Assembly (NCBI RefSeq): GCF_900110265.1
Contig: NZ_FODB01000036.1
Coordinates: 1-38,308 of the forward strand
Source of the DNA: Vreelandella aquamarina
Lineage (GTDB): Bacteria; Pseudomonadota; Gammaproteobacteria; Pseudomonadales; Halomonadaceae
Direction of reading: 5' to 3'
DNA length: 38,308 nt
This document shows, piece after piece, positions 7,180 to 17,688 of this stretch. Within the stretch, counting starts at the first letter, position 1; the number at the start of each line of letters is the position of its first letter. Both the position numbers and the translations under genes were made by a program. Below the pieces are notes generated by a model that saw only the letters and a program-made list of their open reading frames with translations, searched no databases and was not told the origin of the DNA.

Positions 7180-7643
7180 CGGTGTGTTAGAAAATTGCTC
7201 ATGAAAGCTAGGCGCTAGGCGCCGGGAATAAGACAGGAGGCTTGGCCTAAATATAGGGCTAAGCGCCGAGTGATGCGTTCAGAACCCCATCTAGGCACAC
7301 GCTCGAGTGGTGAAAGCTGGGCAGTCGCTGTAACAATGCCTAAAGCATAACAATGACATCAATGACTGCTTGGCGTGAGGGTGCAAACAAACTAGTTAAT
7401 CTGATTGGCACAGAAAAATGCTGTTTCAGCGGGTTATCTGACGACTTGGACATCTGGCTGATGCCATCTGGATACGTACTGCTCGGGGCGCCCGAGTCAG
7501 TGCGCTTGTTAGACGAACAAGCCAACTCGGATCAAGCCAGTAGCTCGATGGTAGTCAAGGCCCGCGACAAACGCAAGCCTTTGGCAATTGACAATAGTTA
7601 GAGGTCACCGCAACCTTGGCATAGCCAATTTGAAGGATAGCTC
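7180..7643. other. Divergent intergenic region between rho and ppx, without trxA
   Basis: These 464 bases are visibly less GC-rich than their surroundings. They contain a short ggcgcta-type repeat near 7208-7222 upstream of rho, a possible rho -10 box at 7250-7255, and one weak ORF (7353-7601, +). No thioredoxin CxPC codons were seen on either strand. The ppx start has AAGGA at 7633-7637. Confidence 0.6.
7353..7601 (+). CDS. Doubtful 82-aa ORF upstream of ppx
   Basis: This is an open frame from ATG 7353 to TAG 7601. The product has a plausible mix of residues (DDLDIWLMPSGYVLLG, VRLLDEQAN) and ends 42 bp before ppx on the same strand. No convincing ribosome site precedes either of its two early ATGs, and I recognise no domain. 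It may be a small protein, a degenerate remnant or chance. The lower GC content of the region argues against a well-kept housekeeping gene. Confidence 0.25.
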   Translation: MTSMTAWREGANKLVNLIGTEKCCFSGLSDDLDIWLMPSGYVLLGAPESVRLLDEQANSDQASSSMVVKARDKRKPLAIDNS

Positions 7644-9194
7644 ATGCCCAAGGACATTTCGCTCCCCATCGCCGCACCCAATGCCGAATTTGAGAGCGGT
7701 GAACCGCAGCGCCTAGCCGCCATTGACCTTGGCTCCAATAGCTTTCACCTACTGGTTGCTAACTACCAAAATGAACGTTTACAAGTAGTGGCACGACTAG
7801 GTGAAAAGGTCCAACTGGCGGCAGGACTTGACGAGAACGGTTACCTCAGTGAAGCCGCTATGCAGCGCGCCCTGGATTGCCTAGGCCGTTTTGCGCCGTT
7901 TTTAACCGATATCGAAGGCCCTAACCTTCGTATTGTGGGCACCAATGCTCTGCGTGACGCCCACAACAGCCAAACCTTTATCGAGCGCGCCGAAGCCCAG
8001 CTTGGCCACGCCATCGAGATTATTGCCGGGCGCGAAGAAGCCCGCCTAATTTATTTGGGTGCCGCCCACGCCCTGGCCGAAAGCGGCCGCCGCTTGATTG
8101 TCGATATTGGCGGCGGCTCTACCGAGTTTATTATCGGTGAAGCCTTTGAGCCCAAAGCGCTGGAAAGCCTGCGCATGGGCTGTGTCACGTTTACCGGACG
8201 CTTTTTTGCCGATGGCGAACTTACCGAAAAGCGCATGCGCCGCGCCGAGCTGGCAGCGCTTTCAGAGCTGGCCAACATCCAGCGCCCTTACCAGCGCTTA
8301 GGATGGGATGATCCGGTAGGCTCCAGCGGCACGATTAAGGCCGCTGCCAGCGTGCTGCACGCTTACGGCGACACGCCCCAAGAGGGGGTGATTACCCGCA
8401 GCGGCTTGAAAAAACTGCGCGAGCGCCTGTTGAAATGCAAACATCTGGAAAAGGTCGAGCTGGACGGCCTCAAACCCGATAGGGCTCGGGTATTTCCGGC
8501 GGGCATTGCCATTTTGAGCGCCATTTTTGAAGCCTTCGACCTTCACCAAATGCGCTTTGCCGACGGCGCACTGCGTGAAGGCGTGCTCTATGACATGGCG
8601 GGGCGTAACAGCGCCGAAGATACCCGCTCCAAAACCCTCGACATGCTCAAGCGAGTGTATGACGTAGATACCCGGCAAGCAGAAAATGTGGCGGAAACCG
8701 CCAAGCACTTGTTTGCCGTAGCGAAGCAGCCGTGGGGCTTAACCGCCGAACAGGGCCACTATTTGAGCTGGGCAAGCCATGTGCATGAAATTGGGCTAGC
8801 CATCTCCCATAGCCAGTTCCACCGCCACGGCGCGTATCTATTAGAGCATTCGGACCTAGCCGGGTTTTCTCGCCCCGAGCAGCGCTTGTTGGCGTTTTTA
8901 GTGCGTGCTCACCGGCGTAAATTCCCGCTTAAGGAGTGGCAAGCGCTGCCTGCCTCACAGCAGCCAAGCGCGGCTAAGCTTGCCCGCTTGCTACGCCTCG
9001 CCGTGCTGATTAATCATTCGCGGCCTGAAGGCGCGCCCATGCCACCCAAAATTGCTGCTGACAGCAATGGCGACGCGCTCACCATTACGCTGCCCCCCAG
9101 CGATGAACCCACGCTGCTCAGCACCGATTTAGAGCAGGAACAGACGTTCATGGCCAACGCCGGGTTTTCGTTCAACCTGAATACGCCCTCCTAA
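7644..9194 (+). CDS. ppx: Exopolyphosphatase (Ppx/GppA family)
   Basis: Ppx removes terminal phosphates from polyphosphate; related GppA enzymes act on pppGpp. The 516-aa length, with an extra C-terminal helical/HD-like half, fits Ppx. N-terminal ASKHA-fold motifs are AAIDLGSNSFHLLVA (about residue 25), GTNALRDA (about 99) and VDIGGGSTEFI (about 153), with a catalytic Glu expected near residue 130 (GREEARLIYLG). The HD-type region has WASHVHEIG and HRHGAYLLEHSD (about residues 375-400). AAGGA lies 6 nt before the ATG. It converges on tilS, and the two stop codons overlap by 4 bp (9191-9194). No polyphosphate kinase gene is visible in the window. Confidence 0.93.
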   Translation: MPKDISLPIAAPNAEFESGEPQRLAAIDLGSNSFHLLVANYQNERLQVVARLGEKVQLAAGLDENGYLSEAAMQRALDCLGRFAPFLTDIEGPNLRIVGTNALRDAHNSQTFIERAEAQLGHAIEIIAGREEARLIYLGAAHALAESGRRLIVDIGGGSTEFIIGEAFEPKALESLRMGCVTFTGRFFADGELTEKRMRRAELAALSELANIQRPYQRLGWDDPVGSSGTIKAAASVLHAYGDTPQEGVITRSGLKKLRERLLKCKHLEKVELDGLKPDRARVFPAGIAILSAIFEAFDLHQMRFADGALREGVLYDMAGRNSAEDTRSKTLDMLKRVYDVDTRQAENVAETAKHLFAVAKQPWGLTAEQGHYLSWASHVHEIGLAISHSQFHRHGAYLLEHSDLAGFSRPEQRLLAFLVRAHRRKFPLKEWQALPASQQPSAAKLARLLRLAVLINHSRPEGAPMPPKIAADSNGDALTITLPPSDEPTLLSTDLEQEQTFMANAGFSFNLNTPS

Positions 9195-10480
9195 CCCTCG
9201 CGATGAAACGTCGCCCCTTCCGCCTGCCACAGAACGTAGGCAGGCGGTTGGAGCACGCCCAGACAGCGCTCTCCGGCCATCACAACAATCAGCCGCTCCC
9301 GCTCCCAGGGCGGAAGCGCCCGTTCTTGCAGCAAGCGTTTGAGGTCGCGTCGGCCACGCCCAGGCAATACGAGCACTTCCCCGCCCTGCCGCCAGCGCAG
9401 CATGAACGATTCTGCTAAGTAGGCGTCGCATTCCAGACGAAGCTGTAGCGGCCCAAGAGGAGTACTCACCCCTGGCTCTCCGCTCCAAGGCGCTTGCCAA
9501 TCCGGCAACGCAGCCAACGGCGTCATAAGATAAAGCCTGCGCCGCCACACCCGGGCCTGGGCTCCGGGCCACTCTACTAGCACCTGGGCATCCTGGGCGG
9601 CGGTAAGCTGGCCGAGCAGGATGGCCAGACGCGCCTGTGGAGGCGTGGGCAGCCTTAGCTGCTGACACAGCGTACGAACGAGCAGCCGCTGACGGGGTAA
9701 CGGCAATGCGGCCAATGCTGACGCATCGAGACAGCCCGTTCCCAACGTAAGCACGGCCAACTCCTCGGCGGCGTAGCTGGCAAGGAGCGTGTCGGCCTCA
9801 CCGGCCAAGCCAGCGCTCTTGGCCAACGAACGTACCGCACCAGGCCAGCGCTGAGTCAGCATTGGCAGCACTTCGTGGCGCAAACGGTTGCGATCAAATT
9901 CAATATCGCGATTGGTGGGGTCTTCACACCAAGTCAGTGCCATAGCGTGGGCCGTATCAGCCAGAGTTTGGCGGCTGATGCTGAGCCAAGGGCGCACAAG
10001 CGTAATGCCTTGCCACTCCCGTTGATATGGCATGCCCGCCAACCCACGAATACCGCTCCCCCGCAGCGCTGCCAGCAAGAGGGTTTCCGCTTGATCATCC
10101 TGATGCTGACCAAGCCATAGCGCGTCACCCGGCTTCACATGCTGCGCAAAGGCCGCGTAGCGAGCGCGCCTAGCAGCACCCTCTACCCCTTCGCCTCGCG
10201 ATTCAATCGCCACACGCTCAACCGTTAGCGGCACGCCAAGGCGCTGACACAGCTGTTGGCAGTGGGTTTCAAAGTCGGCCGCCGCCGCCTGTAGGCCGTG
10301 ATTAACATGTAGGGCGCGTAGCACTTGGCCGCTGTCTTGGCAGGCCTCCGCGGCTAGCATCAGCAGCAGCGACGAGTCCAAGCCACCGGAGAGCGCGACC
10401 CAAACGCAACGCCCCGGCGGGGTTTCCGCCAGGGCGTCGTGAAGCAAGCGTAAAAGCCGTTTAGGCGGCTGGGGCGCCAT
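9191..10480 (-). CDS. tilS: tRNA(Ile)-lysidine synthetase
   Basis: TilS attaches lysine to C34 of the tRNA(Ile) CAU anticodon so that it reads AUA; it is essential. The 429-aa protein has the PP-loop ATP site [14 protein letters not shown] (about residues 27-40), then [25 protein letters not shown] and [28 protein letters not shown], all typical of TilS. The C-terminal TilS domains follow, ending in GATFHREG. The start ATG lies 20 bp inside the end of accA, so the two genes overlap and are probably co-transcribed. It overlaps the stop codon of ppx on the other strand. Confidence 0.94.
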   Translation of the reverse strand: MAPQPPKRLLRLLHDALAETPPGRCVWVALSGGLDSSLLLMLAAEACQDSGQVLRALHVNHGLQAAAADFETHCQQLCQRLGVPLTVERVAIESRGEGVEGAARRARYAAFAQHVKPGDALWLGQHQDDQAETLLLAALRGSGIRGLAGMPYQREWQGITLVRPWLSISRQTLADTAHAMALTWCEDPTNRDIEFDRNRLRHEVLPMLTQRWPGAVRSLAKSAGLAGEADTLLASYAAEELAVLTLGTGCLDASALAALPLPRQRLLVRTLCQQLRLPTPPQARLAILLGQLTAAQDAQVLVEWPGAQARVWRRRLYLMTPLAALPDWQAPWSGEPGVSTPLGPLQLRLECDAYLAESFMLRWRQGGEVLVLPGRGRRDLKRLLQERALPPWERERLIVVMAGERCLGVLQPPAYVLWQAEGATFHREG

Positions 10481-11417
10481 AGCTCATCAGGCGCTCATAG
10501 CGGCGCTCAAGCAGGGCATCAATATCCAGCGCTTGCAGGCGCTCAAGGCTGGCAGAGAGCGCGTCTTTAACCCGCGCTGCGGTGTCTATCGGGTGACGAT
10601 GGGCGCCGCCCAACGGCTCTTTGATCAGCGAATCTACAAATCCCAGCTCTTTTAAGCGCTCGGCGGTGATTCCCATGGCCTGGGCCGCATCGGGGGCTTT
10701 TTCGGCGCTCTTCCACAGAATGGAGGCGCAGCCTTCTGGGGAGATGACCGAGTAGGTAGAGTACTGCAGCATGTGCAGCTCATCGCACACGCCAATCGCC
10801 AGGGCTCCGCCGGAGCCGCCTTCGCCCACCACGGTGGAAATAATCGGCGTCTTCAGGCGCGACATCACCGCCAGGTTATAGGCAATCGCTTCCGACTGAC
10901 CACGCTCTTCCGCGTCGATACCGGGATACGCGCCGGGCGTATCGATAAACGTCAGAATGGGCATTTTAAAGCGCTCAGCCATTTCCATTAAGCGGCACGC
11001 TTTGCGGTAGCCTTCCGGGCGCGGCATACCAAAGTTACGGCGCACCTTCTCTTTAACATCACGGCCTTTTTGATGGCCAATGACCATCACCGGCGCATCG
11101 TTTAAGCGGGCAATGCCGCCGACGAGGGCAGCGTCATCCGCAAATTTTCGGTCACCGTGCAGCTCATCGAAATCGGTAAAAATATGTTCTAAATAATCCA
11201 GCGTATAGGGGCGCTGGGGGTGCCGCGATAGCTGGGAAACCTGCCAAGGGGTCAAATCTTTGAAGATTGATTCCGTTAACTTGCGGCTCTTCTCCTCCAG
11301 CCGTGAAATCTCATCTGAGAGGTTCACCTGGCTGTCGGAGCTCACCAAACGCAGCTCCTCAATTTTTGCCTGGAGTTCGGCAACGGGCTGTTCAAAATCG
11401 AGATAGTTAGGATTCAT
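10461..11417 (-). CDS. accA: Acetyl-CoA carboxylase carboxyltransferase subunit alpha
   Basis: AccA, with AccD, transfers carboxyl from biotin to acetyl-CoA to make malonyl-CoA, the entry to fatty-acid synthesis. I set the start at ATG 11417 ([16 protein letters not shown]). This gives 318 aa, matching E. coli AccA (319); a longer upstream frame has no family character. Motifs include [42 protein letters not shown] and [13 protein letters not shown], the crotonase-fold core. An extended -10 promoter candidate lies at 11481-11508. The gene ends inside the first codons of tilS. Confidence 0.96.
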   Translation of the reverse strand: MNPNYLDFEQPVAELQAKIEELRLVSSDSQVNLSDEISRLEEKSRKLTESIFKDLTPWQVSQLSRHPQRPYTLDYLEHIFTDFDELHGDRKFADDAALVGGIARLNDAPVMVIGHQKGRDVKEKVRRNFGMPRPEGYRKACRLMEMAERFKMPILTFIDTPGAYPGIDAEERGQSEAIAYNLAVMSRLKTPIISTVVGEGGSGGALAIGVCDELHMLQYSTYSVISPEGCASILWKSAEKAPDAAQAMGITAERLKELGFVDSLIKEPLGGAHRHPIDTAARVKDALSASLERLQALDIDALLERRYERLMSYGAPAA

Positions 11418-11480
11418 CGGCTCTGCCTGTAAGCTGCCTATAAAAAAATAAGCCTTGTCGAAACGAGCATATTGGGCGCC

Positions 11481-11508
11481 ATTATCGCACCCTGACCCTG
11501 CCACGCAA
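11481..11508 (-). promoter_or_regulatory. Candidate extended -10 promoter for accA
   Basis: On the minus strand TTGCGT (11503-11508) is followed after 16 nt by GATAAT (11481-11486), preceded by TGC as in extended -10 promoters. The expected start is about 55-60 nt upstream of the accA ATG. The -35 box is weak (3 of 6). Confidence 0.5.
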
Positions 11509-11528
11509 GGCAATGCCCGCTCAATTCC

Positions 11529-11554
11529 GTACGAGCGCCCTGGGGCGCTCGTAC
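11529..11554. other. Perfect 11-bp stem-loop between dnaE and accA
   Basis: The arms 11529-11539 and 11544-11554 pair perfectly (gtacgagcgcc / ggcgctcgtac) around a 4-nt loop. It begins 10 nt beyond the dnaE stop codon. No T-run follows on either strand, so it may be a mRNA-end-stabilising hairpin or a weak/Rho-linked terminator rather than a standard intrinsic one. Confidence 0.7.
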
Positions 11555-11563
11555 GCTAGGTGA

Positions 11564-14500
11564 TTAACGGTAGCGTAACTGGACGCCTACCTGCCCTTGC
11601 ACATCGCGCAGCGCAAGCAGCAGATCATCGCTAGGCGCGACTTTCCACTCCTCCGCCAGTTCCAGCCAAGCGACAGCATCGGGGTGGCGATATTGAAGTC
11701 GCACGGGTAGGCCGGTGTTATCCCGGTAGGGTGTCAAGCTATCCCGCAAGCTTTCGACCAGCCGGCCGTTAATCTGCCCAGCGTCCAATGCCAGCTCAAC
11801 GGCTTGGCCGTAGCGCACCCGCGCGGTCACCATCGGCGTCACGTCTTTGCCGCGCAGGCGCAGCCCGCCGGAGAAGTCGTCGCTGGAGACTTCGCCCTCC
11901 ACGATAATGACTTGGTCTGACTCAATTTGGCCGCGTAGCTGCTCAAAGAGTTCACCAAACAGCGATGCCTCAATGCGCCCAGTGCGATCATCCAGGGTGA
12001 TAAACGCCATGGTGTCGCCCCGCTTGGACTTCATGGTACGCATGGCGACCACTAAGCCTGCCACCCGCTGCGGCTCCCGAGAGGGCTTTAAGTCACTAAT
12101 ACGCGTGGAGACAAAGCGCTTGAGTTCGCGCTCATATTCATCAATGGGGTGCCCGGTCAAGTAGAGCCCCAGAGTGTCTTTTTCACCAGAGAGTCGCTCA
12201 CGGTCCGTCCATTCGCGCACATGACGATACTCGGCGTAGACATCGCTGGCCTCTTCTTCGGCAACGAAGGCATCACCAAACATGTCCATCATGCCCAGGT
12301 TCTGGTTGGCGTGATTTTGTGCAGCGGCCTTCAGCGCATCTTCCATCGCCGCGAACAGCACCGCCCGATTGGGCCCCAGGTTATCCAACGCGCCAGAGCG
12401 TATCAGCGCTTCCAGGGTACGTTTGTTCATCCGTTTCGGATCGATGCGGCGGCAGAAGTCGAACAGATCGTTGAACGGCCCGCCCGCGTTTCGCGCTTCC
12501 ACAATCGCGCCAATCGGGCCTTCCCCGACGCCACGTATCGCGCCCAAGCCGTACACCACCCGCCCTTCGGTATCCACGGTGAACTTGTAGCCACCGACGT
12601 TGACATCCGGTGGCGTCACCGTCAGCTTCAAGTGACGACACTCTTCGATCAGCGGCACCACCTTGTCCAGGTTGTCCATCTCGGTGGACATCACCGCCGC
12701 CATGAACGGGCCTGGGTAGTGGGCCTTCAGCCATGCGGTTTGGTAAGACACCAGCGCGTAGGCCGCCGAGTGCGACTTGTTGAAACCGTAACCGGCAAAC
12801 TTCTCCACCAAGTCGAAGATATTGCCCGCCAAGTCTTTGTCGATGCCGTTGGCGGCACACCCTTCCATGAAACCGGAGCGCTGCTTGGCCATCTCTTCGG
12901 GCTTTTTCTTACCCATGGCACGGCGCAGCATGTCGGCCTGCCCTAGGGTGTACCCCGCCATCACCTGGGCGATCTGCATGACCTGCTCTTGGTAGAGAAT
13001 GATGCCGTAGGTAGGCGTCAACACCGGTTTCAACAGGTCGTGCTGATAATCCGGGTGTGGATAAGAGACTTCCGCCCGGCCATGTTTGCGGTTGATGAAG
13101 TCATCCACCATGCCCGACTGCAATGGACCGGGGCGGAACAGTGCTACCAAGGCGATCATATCGTCCAGGGAGTCGGGCAGCAGGCGCTTGATTAGCTCCT
13201 TCATGCCGCGGGATTCGAGCTGGAACACCGCCGTGGTTTCTGCCCGCTTGAGCATCTCGAAGGTTTTGCCGTCGTCCAGGGGGATGGCGTCGATATTGAG
13301 CGGGCCCTGGCCGGCGGCGTCGCGCACCTTATCCACCATCTCCAGCGCCCAGTCGATGATGGTCAGCGTCCGCAGGCCCAGGAAGTCGAACTTCACCAGC
13401 CCGGCGTCCTCGATGTCGTTTTTATCGAACTGCACCACCAAGCCCGAGCCATCTTCGTCGCACAGCAGTGGCGAAAAATCGGTGAGCTTGGTGGGGGCAA
13501 TGACCACGCCGCCTGCGTGTTTACCGGTGCCCCGGGTGGTGCCTTCGAGCTTCAGGGCCATTTCCCAAATCTCTTCGGCCTCTTCGTCGTTGCCAATAAA
13601 CTCTTTGAGCGCGGGTTCTTGCTCAATCGCCTTGGCTAGCGTCATGCCCACTTCAAAAGGAATGAGTTTGGAGAGCTTGTCGCCCAGCGAATAGGGTTTG
13701 CCCTGGGCACGGGCCACGTCGCGCACCACCGCTTTGGCGGCCATGGTGCCGAAGGTGACGATCTGAGAAACCGCGTTGCGGCCATAGCGGTCGGCTACGT
13801 ACTCGATGACCTTGTCACGCTTCTCCATGCAGAAATCGACGTCAAAGTCGGGCATCGAGACACGCTCAGGGTTAAGAAAGCGCTCGAACAGCAGATCGTA
13901 GCCGATGGGGTCGAGGTCGGTGATCTTCTGCGCGTAGGCCACTAGTGAACCGGCACCGGAGCCACGCCCCGGCCCCACCGGTACGTTGTTGTCCTTGGCC
14001 CACTGGATAAAGTCCATCACGATCAGGAAGTAGCCGGGGAAGCCCATCTGAATGATGACGTTGAGCTCAAACTCCAGCCGGTCGCGGTAGCGCTGATCAA
14101 TCTCGCGGAACGCCTCGCTATCGCGCGGATACTGCTCGGCGGGGAACAGAAAATCGAGCCGCTCCGTTAGGCCATCGTGGGAGACCTTGCGGAAGAATTC
14201 ATCCTGGGTCATGCCCTCGGGGATGCCGAACTCCGGCAGGAATATCTCTCCCAGGCGCACATCGACGCTGCAGCGCTCGGCGATCATCACGCTGTTTTCC
14301 AGCGCCTCGGGGATATCGGCAAACAGCGCCGCCATCTCGTCGGGGCTTTTGAGGTACTGCTCTTCGGTATAGCGGCGTTCGCGGCGCGGGTCGTCCAGGG
14401 CTTTACCCTCACCAATGGCGACGCGGGTTTCGTGGGCCCAGAAGTCTTCCCGTTCCAGAAAGCGCACATCGTTGGTGGCGACAACCGGCGTGCCGGTCTC

Positions 14501-15067
14501 GATCGCCAACTGAACGCTAGCGTGTACGCAGGCCTCTTCCAGAGGGCGGCCGGTGCGGATGAGCTCCAGGTAGAAGCGGTCGGGAAACGCCTGCTGCCAC
14601 TCTTCCAGCAGCTGGCGCGCTTCCCGCTCGTGCTCGGAGAGCAAGTGGCGGCCAATCTCGCCTTCGCGCCCGCCCGACAGGGCAATCAGACCTTCGCTCT
14701 GCGCCAATACCCACTGCTTATCAAGAATCGCCCGCCCCTGGCGCTGCCCATCGGTCCAGCCTTTGGAGATCAGCTCGGTGAGATTGCGGTAACCCACATC
14801 GTTCATCGCCAGCAGCGTAATGCGGTACGGGTGGGCTTCGTCGTGGGGGTTCGCCAGCCAGAGATCGCTGCCGATGATCGGCTTCAACCCGGCGCCCTGG
14901 GCGGCTTTGTAGAATTTGACCAAACCAAACAGGTTGGCTTCGTCGGTGAGCGCCAGCGCCGGCATCCCGCGCTCAGCGGTCGTGCTGACCAGTGACTTGA
15001 GTTTGACCAAGCCATCGACCAGAGAGTATTCACTGTGCAAACGAAGATGAACGAACGGAACCGTCAT
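11564..15067 (-). CDS. dnaE: DNA polymerase III subunit alpha
   Basis: DnaE is the replicative polymerase of the chromosome. The 1167-aa length matches DnaE1 (E. coli 1160). The N-terminal PHP domain starts [19 protein letters not shown]. The palm carries [15 protein letters not shown] (about residue 400), whose two Asp residues are catalytic. The fingers include [27 protein letters not shown] (region near residue 770). The tandem helix-hairpin-helix and OB-fold follow ([21 protein letters not shown] near residue 1000). No intein or large insertion is seen. It follows rnhB after 42 bp, as in many relatives where lpx-rnhB-dnaE-accA form one run. Confidence 0.98.
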   Translation of the reverse strand: MTVPFVHLRLHSEYSLVDGLVKLKSLVSTTAERGMPALALTDEANLFGLVKFYKAAQGAGLKPIIGSDLWLANPHDEAHPYRITLLAMNDVGYRNLTELISKGWTDGQRQGRAILDKQWVLAQSEGLIALSGGREGEIGRHLLSEHEREARQLLEEWQQAFPDRFYLELIRTGRPLEEACVHASVQLAIETGTPVVATNDVRFLEREDFWAHETRVAIGEGKALDDPRRERRYTEEQYLKSPDEMAALFADIPEALENSVMIAERCSVDVRLGEIFLPEFGIPEGMTQDEFFRKVSHDGLTERLDFLFPAEQYPRDSEAFREIDQRYRDRLEFELNVIIQMGFPGYFLIVMDFIQWAKDNNVPVGPGRGSGAGSLVAYAQKITDLDPIGYDLLFERFLNPERVSMPDFDVDFCMEKRDKVIEYVADRYGRNAVSQIVTFGTMAAKAVVRDVARAQGKPYSLGDKLSKLIPFEVGMTLAKAIEQEPALKEFIGNDEEAEEIWEMALKLEGTTRGTGKHAGGVVIAPTKLTDFSPLLCDEDGSGLVVQFDKNDIEDAGLVKFDFLGLRTLTIIDWALEMVDKVRDAAGQGPLNIDAIPLDDGKTFEMLKRAETTAVFQLESRGMKELIKRLLPDSLDDMIALVALFRPGPLQSGMVDDFINRKHGRAEVSYPHPDYQHDLLKPVLTPTYGIILYQEQVMQIAQVMAGYTLGQADMLRRAMGKKKPEEMAKQRSGFMEGCAANGIDKDLAGNIFDLVEKFAGYGFNKSHSAAYALVSYQTAWLKAHYPGPFMAAVMSTEMDNLDKVVPLIEECRHLKLTVTPPDVNVGGYKFTVDTEGRVVYGLGAIRGVGEGPIGAIVEARNAGGPFNDLFDFCRRIDPKRMNKRTLEALIRSGALDNLGPNRAVLFAAMEDALKAAAQNHANQNLGMMDMFGDAFVAEEEASDVYAEYRHVREWTDRERLSGEKDTLGLYLTGHPIDEYERELKRFVSTRISDLKPSREPQRVAGLVVAMRTMKSKRGDTMAFITLDDRTGRIEASLFGELFEQLRGQIESDQVIIVEGEVSSDDFSGGLRLRGKDVTPMVTARVRYGQAVELALDAGQINGRLVESLRDSLTPYRDNTGLPVRLQYRHPDAVAWLELAEEWKVAPSDDLLLALRDVQGQVGVQLRYR

Positions 15068-15109
15068 GGGACTCTCAGCATAAAACGCTAAATAAAATAA
15101 ATAGAACGG

Positions 15110-15727
15110 CTACAGCAGCGCTAACTGGCGCTGTACCGGCGCGAAGCTTTTGCGGTGCTCTGCCAGCGGCCCGTGGGCTTCCAGCGCTGCCAGGTGCTCT
15201 TTGGTGGGGTAGCCCTTGTGCCGCGCAAACCCGTATTCAGGATAGCGCAGATCCAGCTCGGCCATTTGCGCATCCCGCGCTACTTTGGCCAAAATAGACG
15301 CAGCGGCAATGGCCGGATGGCGGGCATCGCCCTTCACTACGGCCTGACCCGGCAGCGCGTGCCCCGGCAGCCGGTTACCATCCACCAGCAGATACTCCGC
15401 CTGGGGAGCTAACGCGTCCACTGCACGACGCATGGCCAGATGCGTCGCGTGATAGATATTGAGCGAGTCGACCTCCTCTGCGCTCGCTTCCGCTACTGCA
15501 AAGGCCAGCGCACGCTCGCGAATCAGCACATCCAGCGACTCACGCCTGCGAGCGGTGAGCTTCTTGGAGTCGGTTAAACCGTCGATGGGGGCCTTGAGGT
15601 CAAGAATCACAGCGGCAGCCACCACACTACCCACCAGCGGCCCACGCCCAACCTCATCGACCCCGGCCAAGAAGTCACCGGTATACTCCACGACTAGCGG
15701 TGGAAAGTCCGCTGGTTTAACCGCCAT
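15110..15727 (-). CDS. rnhB: Ribonuclease HII
   Basis: RNase HII cuts the RNA strand of RNA-DNA hybrids and starts removal of single ribonucleotides from DNA. The 205-aa protein has the family motifs [14 protein letters not shown] (catalytic Asp-Glu, about residue 22), [23 protein letters not shown] (Asp) and [19 protein letters not shown] (Asp). DEVGRG replaces the more usual DEAGRG, a mild variation. The start ATG overlaps the end of lpxB by 11 bp. Confidence 0.96.
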   Translation of the reverse strand: MAVKPADFPPLVVEYTGDFLAGVDEVGRGPLVGSVVAAAVILDLKAPIDGLTDSKKLTARRRESLDVLIRERALAFAVAEASAEEVDSLNIYHATHLAMRRAVDALAPQAEYLLVDGNRLPGHALPGQAVVKGDARHPAIAAASILAKVARDAQMAELDLRYPEYGFARHKGYPTKEHLAALEAHGPLAEHRKSFAPVQRQLALL

Positions 15728-16892
15728 CAGGTTTAGCCTCCAGCAGCTCGCCTGCTACCAGGGCGGTAATGGCCTGCGCGGCACGCTCGCTGGCATTACG
15801 CTGCAGCGTTGCATGCATTGCGGCAAAGCGCGCCTCCAGGCCGTGACGCATCTCGGCATCGCTAAGTAGCTGGCCTATTTGCTCGGCAATCGCCTCCGGC
15901 GTGGCCGCGTGCTGAATCAGCTCAGGCACCACGCTCTCCTGGGCAATCAAATTGGGTAGTGAGATCCACTGGGTTTTCACCAGCCGTTTGGCGAGCCAAT
16001 GGGTCGCGGGCGCCATTTTGTACGCCACCAGCATGGCGCGATGGCAGAGCATGGCCTCTAGCGCTGCCGTACCGGAGGTCAGCAGTACCGCATCGCTGGC
16101 GACCATCGCCTCGCGGGCTTGGCCCTCCAGCAGCGTGACCCGCTGGGCCAACGTGGGATAGCCTGCCAGCAGCTCGCGCAGCTCTTGATGGCGCTGAGCG
16201 GTTGCCGCGGGTACCACCACCTGTAAGCCCACGTGGCGCTGGCACAGCAGCGTGACTGCGTCCAAAAAAGTGGTGCCCATAAAGCGAATTTCGTTACCCC
16301 GGGAACCGGGTAGCAGCGCTAGTACCGGCGCGTTTGAGGCTAAGCCCAGCTCACGGCGAGCCGCGTTACGATCATTCTCCAGCGGCAGCTCGTCGGCCAA
16401 CGGATGGCCTACGAAGGCCACGGGAACGTGGTGGCGATGATAGAAGTCCGCCTCGAAGGGCAGCAGCGTGAGCATGGCATCCACGGCGTTGGCGATCTTC
16501 TTCACCCGCCCCTGCCGCCACGCCCATACCGAGGGGCTCACGTAGTGGGCCGTCGTGACGCCAGCGGCACGCAGCTGCTTCTCCAGCCCAATGTTGAAGT
16601 CCGGGGCATCGATACCGATCATGACGTCCGGCTGCCAAGCCAGCGCCTCTTCACGCAGGGTACGGCGCACACGGATGAGTTCGGGCAGGTGCTTGAGTAC
16701 CTCGACCAAGCCCATCACCGAGAGGGTTTCCAGAGGGAAGCGGCTAACCAGCCCCTGGGCTTCCATGCGGGGGCCACCCATACCGCGAAACTCCACCTGG
16801 GGATGCCGGGCGCGCAGCGCCTGCATCAGTCCCGCACCGAGGATATCGCCGGAGAGTTCGCCTGCCACAAGGTATACGCGCTGCAGTGTCAT
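15717..16892 (-). CDS. lpxB: Lipid-A-disaccharide synthase
   Basis: LpxB joins UDP-2,3-diacylglucosamine and lipid X to form the lipid A disaccharide at the inner membrane. I chose ATG 16892 ([16 protein letters not shown]), giving 391 aa; a longer upstream frame adds residues without family character. Motifs are [14 protein letters not shown] (about residue 9), [48 protein letters not shown] and [10 protein letters not shown] (about residue 190), typical of this GT-B glycosyltransferase. The gap to lpxA is 28 bp, and the end overlaps rnhB. Confidence 0.96.
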   Translation of the reverse strand: MTLQRVYLVAGELSGDILGAGLMQALRARHPQVEFRGMGGPRMEAQGLVSRFPLETLSVMGLVEVLKHLPELIRVRRTLREEALAWQPDVMIGIDAPDFNIGLEKQLRAAGVTTAHYVSPSVWAWRQGRVKKIANAVDAMLTLLPFEADFYHRHHVPVAFVGHPLADELPLENDRNAARRELGLASNAPVLALLPGSRGNEIRFMGTTFLDAVTLLCQRHVGLQVVVPAATAQRHQELRELLAGYPTLAQRVTLLEGQAREAMVASDAVLLTSGTAALEAMLCHRAMLVAYKMAPATHWLAKRLVKTQWISLPNLIAQESVVPELIQHAATPEAIAEQIGQLLSDAEMRHGLEARFAAMHATLQRNASERAAQAITALVAGELLEAKPDGG

Positions 16893-16920
16893 AGTGACGG
16901 GAGAGCCGGTTAGATGAGTA

Positions 16921-17688
16921 TTAGCGAACGATACCGCGTGTTGAACGCTCGATGGAGTCAGCGAACAGGGCCACTTCAGGCAAATCAAAGCGATTACGCA
17001 TTTCGCTCACTGCCTGCTCGACGGTTAAGCCTTGACGATAAACCAGCTTGTAGGCTGTGCTGAGTGCAGCAATCGCTTCGCGGCTAAACCCTCGGCGCTT
17101 CAACCCCACGAGGTTCAGTCCGCGCGCTTCTGCCGGGTTGCCGTTAATCATCACATAGGCAGGAGTGTCTTTAGTGATAATCGAACCGCCGCCCGCCATG
17201 GCGTGATCGCCAAAGTGACAGAACTGATGCACTGCCGCCAGGCCGCCCAAAATAGCGTGATCACCGAGGGTGACATGGCCTGCCAGCGTGACTTGGTTCG
17301 CTAAAATGCAGTCATTGCCAATCACACAGTCATGCCCTACATGCACGTAGGCCATAAACAGATTACGTGAACCGATGGTGGTTTCGCTGCGATCCTGAAC
17401 AGTGCCGCGATGGAGGGTCACCCCTTCACGAATGACGTTATCGTCACCCATCACCAGCCGCGTTGGCTCGCCCGCGTACTTTTTGTCCTGGCAATCTTCG
17501 CCCACCGAGGCAAACTGAAAAATACGCGTGCGCTCGCCTAGCACCGTGGGGCCTTTCACCACCACATGGGGGCCAATGACAGAGCCAGCGCCAATCGTGA
17601 CGTCAGGCCCAATCACGCTGAACGGGCCAACCTCAACGTCATCAGCAAGCTGTGCCGCTGGGTCGACCAATGCAGTAGGATGTATCAA
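16921..17688 (-). CDS. lpxA: UDP-N-acetylglucosamine acyltransferase
   Basis: LpxA adds the first 3-hydroxyacyl chain to UDP-GlcNAc in lipid A synthesis. I chose TTG 17688 as the start: it gives IHPTALVDP after the first residue, has AGGAAGG 4 nt upstream, and overlaps the fabZ stop as TTGA. The product is 255 aa, close to other LpxA proteins (258-262). Hexapeptide repeats of a left-handed beta-helix fill residues about 1-180, including [11 protein letters not shown] with the catalytic His, and [10 protein letters not shown]. The C-terminal helical domain follows ([12 protein letters not shown]). The TTG start and stop overlap suggest translation depends on fabZ. Confidence 0.96.
   Translation of the reverse strand: MIHPTALVDPAAQLADDVEVGPFSVIGPDVTIGAGSVIGPHVVVKGPTVLGERTRIFQFASVGEDCQDKKYAGEPTRLVMGDDNVIREGVTLHRGTVQDRSETTIGSRNLFMAYVHVGHDCVIGNDCILANQVTLAGHVTLGDHAILGGLAAVHQFCHFGDHAMAGGGSIITKDTPAYVMINGNPAEARGLNLVGLKRRGFSREAIAALSTAYKLVYRQGLTVEQAVSEMRNRFDLPEVALFADSIERSTRGIVR

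Noticed and set aside
7353..7601. The 82-aa ORF as a degenerate thioredoxin
   Set aside because: It has two adjacent Cys but no WCxPC motif and no thioredoxin-like cis-Pro pattern.
11418..11513. N-terminal extension of accA by 32 codons
   Set aside because: The extra residues match nothing in AccA, and the promoter candidate lies inside this stretch; ATG 11417 gives the normal length.
12149..12946. 265-aa plus-strand ORF antisense to dnaE
   Set aside because: It is His/Arg/Val-rich with no domain, a shadow frame of a GC-rich gene; dnaE on the other strand is certain.
14177..14995. 272-aa plus-strand ORF antisense to dnaE
   Set aside because: Same reason: a long shadow frame in the PHP-domain coding region, without a ribosome site or recognisable fold.
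16893..16988. N-terminal extension of lpxB
   Set aside because: The extra 32 residues overlap the lpxA end and lack family character; [12 protein letters not shown] is the usual LpxB start.
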